Assembly: GCA_036501345.1 (NCBI GenBank)
Contig: DASYAN010000052.1
Location: 1-9,236 of the forward strand
Direction: 5' to 3'
From: DASYAN01 sp036501345
GTDB lineage: Bacteria; Chloroflexota; Ktedonobacteria; Ktedonobacterales; Ktedonobacteraceae
DNA: 9,236 bases
Of this stretch, positions 5,574 through 9,236 are shown piece after piece; position 1 is the first letter of the stretch, and each line of letters starts with the position of its first letter. The notes beneath the pieces are model-generated. The model saw nothing but the letters and a program-made list of their open reading frames with translations, was not told the origin of the DNA and searched no databases. The position numbers were made by a program, and so were the translations under genes.

Positions 5574-7484
5574 ATGGGCTACGAAGGATCTAGTGTTGTT
5601 GTGGATAAAAAACAGAGCCGTCTACATTTGCTGGAAAGAGAGATCAGGCGTCTAGAAACACGTATCAGGACTCTGGAGCCGCGCAGTAATCGGTATTCCT
5701 GGATGCGGGTCTTGATCTTTTTTATTGGTCTGGGCCTCAGCTTTGTTATGTTGATTGCCGTTGGTTGGTGGCTGGCTTTGCCTCTAGCTGTGATTACGAT
5801 GACGGCTTTTGGTATCGTCGCCTACTATCATGGCCGAATCGATCGTAGTCTCGCTATGTATACGCTCTGGCGGCATATTAAAACTGTGCATGTCGCGCGT
5901 ATGAAACTGGACTGGCAGCATATTCCTGACGCGTATTCTGGTGCTGTGCACGAGGGACATCCCTTTGAGTATGATCTGGATATTGCTGGAAAACGCTCTG
6001 TTCACCAGTTGCTCAATACAGCCATCTCTCGTGAGGGAAGCCAGCTTTTATGTGACTGGCTGCTGAACATGACACCTGATCTAGCTGTGATCCGTAAACG
6101 GCAGGAACTGGTACGCGAGTTGATTCCTTTGATGCGCTTTCGCGATAAATTGATTATAAATGCATTACTTGCATCATCACGGGTGAAGGAAGAATTAGAG
6201 GGCAAAAGGCTGCTAAATTGGCTCAATGCACAATCTGCTATATCTCCAGTGTCTCATGTGCGTCAGTTATTATGGGCCTCAGCTGCTTTGAATATTTTGA
6301 CGGTATTATTCTTTGTGCTGGATCTACTCTCAAATTGGCAGATGCGGCCCATCTGGCTCTACTGTCTGCTAGCCTCGCTAGTCCTGTTCATGTCAACAGG
6401 GAGTAAACGCGAAGTCCTGGCAGATGCCGACTATGTGCATTATGGCTTTGCCACACTCAGCAGCATTTTCTCCTACCTGGAAACCTATCCCTATGGCAAG
6501 CACCAGTTGCTCAAGGCCTTCTGTGAGCCATTCTTCCGAGAGCGTGAGTATGGTCCCTCACGAATCTTGAAGGGAACTGCACGTATTGCATCGGCTGCAA
6601 TGTTGCACAAAAGTCCATTTCTCTGGCTACCTATTAATGTGCTAGTGCCGTGGGATTACTATTGTGCCTATCGCCTGATCGAGTATAAAAAACAGCTTGC
6701 TGAGCGTTTGCCTATCTGGCTTGATACCTGGTTTGAACTAGAGGCATTGTGCTCACTGGCATCATTGGCCTATCTCAATCCTGACTATCAGTTGCCGGAT
6801 GTCGAACCTGTGACTCAATCTGAAGCAGGAAACGCAACACTTTTCTGTGGTAAGGATCTGGGACACCCGCTGATCCCGGATGAGAAGAAAGTGACCAATG
6901 ATTTCGCTATCAATGAACTGGGAGAAGTGATCATCATCACTGGCTCAAACATGGCTGGCAAGAGCACCTTTTTGCGGACACTCGGTGTCAATCTATGTCT
7001 AGCCTATGCTGGTGGACCTGTGAACGCGAGTATGCTCCAAACATCGCTCTTCCGGCTCTTCACTTGTATTCGCGTAACTGATTCGGTGGTGGATGGCTAT
7101 TCCTACTTCTATGCTGAGGTGAAGCGCCTACGTGCCCTGCTGGACGCACTTGCCGAGCCGGATCAATTGCCTGTTTTCTTCCTAGTGGATGAAATCTTCA
7201 AAGGGACCAATAATCGTGAACGGTTAATTGGCAGTCGTTCTTTTGTCCGAGCGATAGTTGGTCGCAACTGTGTGGGAGCGATTTCGACGCATGATCTGGA
7301 ATTAGTCAAGCTGGCCGATGAAGTGCCACAGGTCAAAAACGATCACTTTAGGGAAGAGGTGATCGATGGTCGTCTGGTGTTTGACTATATTCTACGTCCT
7401 GGTCCCTGCCCTACCACAAATGCGCTGAAAATAATGCAAATGGAAGGGTTACCAGTGGAGGAGCCGTCAGATCTGCAAGGATAA
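5574..7484 (+). CDS. Membrane-anchored MutS-family ATPase (no mismatch-recognition domain)
   Basis: A 636-residue protein. Residues ~12-40 form a charged helix or coiled coil. Two transmembrane helices lie at ~46-64 and ~66-85, and two more at ~232-253 and ~258-275. Around 125-160, DIAGKRSVHQLLNTAISREG resembles the start of the MutS core (domain III), which here is interrupted by the second membrane pair. The C-terminal MutS ATPase domain has Walker A GSNMAGKST (457-465), Walker B FFLVDEIFKGT with Asp539-Glu540, and STHD as the switch histidine region. The DNA-mismatch domain I with its Phe-x-Glu motif is absent. ABC-type ATP binding and dimerisation are expected. The role of this membrane branch of MutS-related proteins is not established, and classical mismatch repair is unlikely. 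The ATG at 5574 lacks a ribosome site; GTG at 5601, 12 nt after AAGGA, is an alternative start giving a protein nine residues shorter. The stop lies 9 bp from the converging SirB1-type gene. Confidence 0.85.
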   Translation: MGYEGSSVVVDKKQSRLHLLEREIRRLETRIRTLEPRSNRYSWMRVLIFFIGLGLSFVMLIAVGWWLALPLAVITMTAFGIVAYYHGRIDRSLAMYTLWRHIKTVHVARMKLDWQHIPDAYSGAVHEGHPFEYDLDIAGKRSVHQLLNTAISREGSQLLCDWLLNMTPDLAVIRKRQELVRELIPLMRFRDKLIINALLASSRVKEELEGKRLLNWLNAQSAISPVSHVRQLLWASAALNILTVLFFVLDLLSNWQMRPIWLYCLLASLVLFMSTGSKREVLADADYVHYGFATLSSIFSYLETYPYGKHQLLKAFCEPFFREREYGPSRILKGTARIASAAMLHKSPFLWLPINVLVPWDYYCAYRLIEYKKQLAERLPIWLDTWFELEALCSLASLAYLNPDYQLPDVEPVTQSEAGNATLFCGKDLGHPLIPDEKKVTNDFAINELGEVIIITGSNMAGKSTFLRTLGVNLCLAYAGGPVNASMLQTSLFRLFTCIRVTDSVVDGYSYFYAEVKRLRALLDALAEPDQLPVFFLVDEIFKGTNNRERLIGSRSFVRAIVGRNCVGAISTHDLELVKLADEVPQVKNDHFREEVIDGRLVFDYILRPGPCPTTNALKIMQMEGLPVEEPSDLQG

Positions 7485-7493
7485 GATAGTGTA

Positions 7494-8387
7494 CTAATTG
7501 AGCATTGCTAGCATCTGGTGTGCTGTTTTGATGTAGTTGAGGATTTCGTGATGATCGCTGGCCTCAGGTGCTAGTTCTGTGTACGTTTTCAGGTCTTTGA
7601 TAGCATGCGAGTAGCGTTTGAGTTGAAGATTGATAAGACCACGATCTCGCCATTCCTCGGCTGTGCGTGAATTAAGCATAATCAGAAGATCACACGTAGT
7701 AAGGGCGCGGTCGTAGTCATCCTGGTTGATATAGACCCTTTTCAGGTTGTTGAGAATGCGCATCAGCCAGTGTCGACGAGTGAAAGGTTCGAGCCAGTGA
7801 GCGTGAAATTTGATGCGGTGCTGTGCCATCTGACGAAAACGCTCCCGGCAGCTCCGTTCACTCATCTGCAGCCCCTCCTCATAGGGATCAATGTAAATGA
7901 AGCCCTCAGGCGATTGGCAGCGCACGAGAAAGTGATAAGGCATGCCAATACCATCAATCTGAATGCCGACCCGTTTGCCAACTTCTGCGTAGATAAGGCA
8001 GAGGGTGATGGGAATGCCAGTGTGCTCTTCCAGCACCTTATTTAGGAAACTATTGTTAGGATTGTGGTAATCCTCCCGGTTGCCACGAAAATGCTCTTCT
8101 TCGAAGAGTACTTTGTTCATGGCTTCAATGACGTGTGGTGTCTCGATCTCTTCTGGTAATGTGGGCTCAAGATCGGGAGTTGGTAGTGCGAGTTCTGTCC
8201 TCACACGGCGTGCAAGGTTATCAAGTTGTGCTGTATAGTACGCTATGTCGAGGTCTGGATATTGCGTGCTGGCGATAAGCAGTGCGGCCTGTACCAGGTC
8301 GATAGCCTCATCATCTCCGGCGAGCAGGGTGGCAAACGCTCGGTACGTGCGTTGTTGTGCAATATTTTTTGCGTATTGATCTGTCAT
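7494..8387 (-). CDS. SirB1-family transglutaminase-like protein with C-terminal TPR repeats
   Basis: A 297-residue protein when started at ATG 8387. A longer reading from TTG at 8426 adds 13 residues but runs through sequence of no family likeness; neither start has a strong ribosome site. Residues ~15-65 are helical (FATLLAGDDEAIDLVQAALLIA, PDLDIAYYTAQLDNLA). The transglutaminase-like core follows: NPNNSFLNKVLEEHTGIPITL, with Cys130 just after it, His152 in MPYHFLVR (the family usually has PGHFLVR) and Asp167 in IDPYEEG. These could form a Cys-His-Asp set. About 205-285 are two or three TPR-like helix pairs (LNNLKRVYINQDDYDRALTT, EEWRDRGLINLQLKRYSHAI). Family members are cytosolic and of uncertain role; protease, amidase or scaffold functions have been suggested. 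It probably shares a transcript with the DUF983 gene 63 bp upstream. Confidence 0.85.
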   Translation of the reverse strand: MTDQYAKNIAQQRTYRAFATLLAGDDEAIDLVQAALLIASTQYPDLDIAYYTAQLDNLARRVRTELALPTPDLEPTLPEEIETPHVIEAMNKVLFEEEHFRGNREDYHNPNNSFLNKVLEEHTGIPITLCLIYAEVGKRVGIQIDGIGMPYHFLVRCQSPEGFIYIDPYEEGLQMSERSCRERFRQMAQHRIKFHAHWLEPFTRRHWLMRILNNLKRVYINQDDYDRALTTCDLLIMLNSRTAEEWRDRGLINLQLKRYSHAIKDLKTYTELAPEASDHHEILNYIKTAHQMLAMLN

Positions 8388-8450
8388 GCTTTCAGCATTT
8401 AACCACAAAATGCTAGGGTAATGCAAGCCATAGGCTTCAATGTGGTATTT

Positions 8451-8861
8451 TTATGGCCTATCGAATGGCCCCTGAGGTTCTGGAGGGGAAGGCTGATGAG
8501 CGAAGCCGCTGCCTAGAGCAGGATGCAAGAAGTGATCCATACTCATCCAGAGCCCTCGACTATGCCGATAGAAAATAACGGGCAGCAGGATAGCTAGAGG
8601 AATGCACCACAGGAGAGCCACAACGATCGGTATACTGGGATTGGCTGCCAGAGGTAGAGCGATAGCTGTCACAATCAGTTCACTCACAACCAAATCAATG
8701 GCCATTGCACTGGTAAAATAGCCCTCTTCCCGCTCGTATGTAAAATGGCACACCGGACATTGTTTATGCATACCGAAGGCGCCACGAAATAATTTGCCTT
8801 TACCACAGACGGGGCACCGTAAAAAAATCCCGCGTCTTAAGAGTTCGGAAAACGTTACCAT
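8451..8861 (-). CDS. DUF983 zinc-ribbon membrane protein
   Basis: A 136-residue protein. The ATG at 8861 is well placed behind AGGGGG (8 nt). The N-terminus has a zinc ribbon with two CxxC knuckles: CPVC at 16-19 and CPVC at 35-38. Then come the EEGYFTSAMAIDL motif (45-57), typical of DUF983, and two transmembrane helices at ~57-73 and ~77-97, joined by a short NPSIP turn. The tail has RGLWMSMDHFLHP and a Pro-rich end (QPSPPEPQGPFDRP). Molecular function is unknown; the family is found widely in bacteria as small inner-membrane proteins. It is the first gene of a probable two-gene unit with the SirB1/TPR gene. Confidence 0.88.
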   Translation of the reverse strand: MVTFSELLRRGIFLRCPVCGKGKLFRGAFGMHKQCPVCHFTYEREEGYFTSAMAIDLVVSELIVTAIALPLAANPSIPIVVALLWCIPLAILLPVIFYRHSRGLWMSMDHFLHPALGSGFAHQPSPPEPQGPFDRP

Positions 8862-8907
8862 ATGGTATCCCCCTGTCTCTATTGTATCAATGTTATCTCT
8901 ATTCTGA

Positions 8908-9051
8908 CAAGGACGCGAAGAAGCTAAAATCTCTCCCCTGTTGAATAATCATTCATCTGTGATCCGCCCTGATGGCTATATTGGTTTTCGTTGCCAGCTA
9001 GCCGGGAAGGAGCCACTACTGCAGTACCTGGAAAGGCTGTTTCTGCTCTAA
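8908..9051 (+). pseudogene. Relic of a FAD-dependent aromatic monooxygenase C-terminus
   Basis: After an in-frame TGA at 8905-8907 the + strand is open for 47 codons to TAA at 9049-9051. The end, VIRPDGYIGFRCQL followed by LLQYLERLFLL, resembles the last segment of PheA/TfdB-type (pentachlorophenol or phenol) FAD monooxygenases, where VRPDGYVAWR is followed by a terminal helix. There is no start codon with a ribosome site, and none of the FAD-binding part is present in the window, so this can only be a fragment. Because the likeness rests on one short motif, chance is possible. Confidence 0.4.
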
Positions 9052-9070
9052 GTATGAGAATATGGAAAGA

Positions 9071-9100
9071 AGGCTAGCATCCATAACTGGATACTAGCCT
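9071..9100 (-). terminator. Intrinsic terminator of the gene at the right edge
   Basis: AGGCTAGCATCC (9071-9082) and GGATACTAGCCT (9089-9100) form a 12-bp stem with a 6-nt loop. The single non-Watson-Crick pair becomes a stable G-U when transcribed from the minus strand. Read that way, the hairpin is followed by TCTTTCCATATTCTC, a modest T-rich tail. It lies 33 bp beyond the stop codon of the minus-strand gene that enters from the right. Confidence 0.6.
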
Positions 9101-9133
9101 CTTGAACAAGAACCAAGGTTTGCGAGAAGTATA

Positions 9134-9236
9134 TTAGTTGGCCCGCCAATCGACGATGGCTTCGGGGAGTGGACCTGGTAGGGGTTCTGAAAAGTCAACG
9201 CCGTGGATTTGCTTTACCTGTTCGCGGAACCAGACG
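9134..9236 (-). CDS. C-terminal end of an unidentified protein (partial, 5' end outside window)
   Basis: The minus strand is open from the window edge for 33 codons to TAA at 9136-9134. It reads VWFREQVKQIHGVDFSEPLP and then GPLPEAIVDWRAN. The well-mixed composition, GC-rich codons and the terminator hairpin just downstream support real coding. The family is not recognised from this tail. Confidence 0.6.
   Translation of the reverse strand, partial: VWFREQVKQIHGVDFSEPLPGPLPEAIVDWRAN

Noticed and set aside
5784..6406. Small readings inside the MutS-like gene
   Set aside because: They overlap a continuous recognised coding frame and have no ribosome sites or motifs.
1..9236. CRISPR array, tRNA or rRNA genes
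   Set aside because: No regularly spaced repeat array, no tRNA-like cloverleaf with CCA-end context and no conserved rRNA stretch was seen on reading either strand.

Overview
The window looks like an accessory stretch of a mid-GC bacterial chromosome. The best guess is the Ktedonobacteria branch of Chloroflexota. That rests on the style of the Ser/Thr kinase-like protein, on a SirB1/TPR protein next to a DUF983 protein, on a membrane MutS-like ATPase, and on the amount of gene and element debris. It is an inference from family resemblance, because no rRNA or other marker gene is present. Base composition is close to 50% GC, except for one gene at 2690-3772 that is far more AT-rich.

Layout. 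(1) Positions 1-120 hold the tail of an unidentified + strand gene. It runs into the truncated 3' end of a minus-strand kinase-like gene (start 821) whose catalytic residues are replaced. (2) Positions 847-1332 hold minus-strand coding debris with an in-frame TGA. (3) A clean SDR dehydrogenase gene of the HSD17B10 type (1537-2304, minus) has a strong terminator at 1482-1518. (4) A 385-bp intergenic region carries a 21-bp-spaced direct repeat and leads into an orphan coiled-coil gene (2690-3772, +). That gene has a sharp change in base composition about 130 bp after its start. (5) Positions 3773-4173 hold no convincing protein gene but a chain of hairpins that resembles domains V and VI of a decayed group II intron on the minus strand. 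(6) A complete oxalate decarboxylase gene (4174-5337, minus) lies divergent to a membrane-anchored MutS-type ATPase gene (5574-7484, +). (7) The MutS-like gene meets, tail to tail with a 9-bp gap, a probable two-gene minus-strand operon: DUF983 zinc-ribbon membrane protein, then SirB1/transglutaminase-like plus TPR protein. (8) The right end holds a short relic of a FAD-monooxygenase-like C-terminus (+), a terminator hairpin, and the last 33 codons of an unidentified minus-strand gene.

How the genes work together. There is no single pathway. Oxalate decarboxylase (oxalate to formate and CO2) and the SDR (hydroxyacyl-CoA or alcohol oxidation) are stand-alone metabolic genes. The DUF983 and SirB1/TPR genes are probably co-transcribed. 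The least expected items are the orphan AT-rich coiled-coil gene between possible mobile-element traces, the catalytically dead kinase-like protein, and the membrane-tethered MutS-like ATPase.
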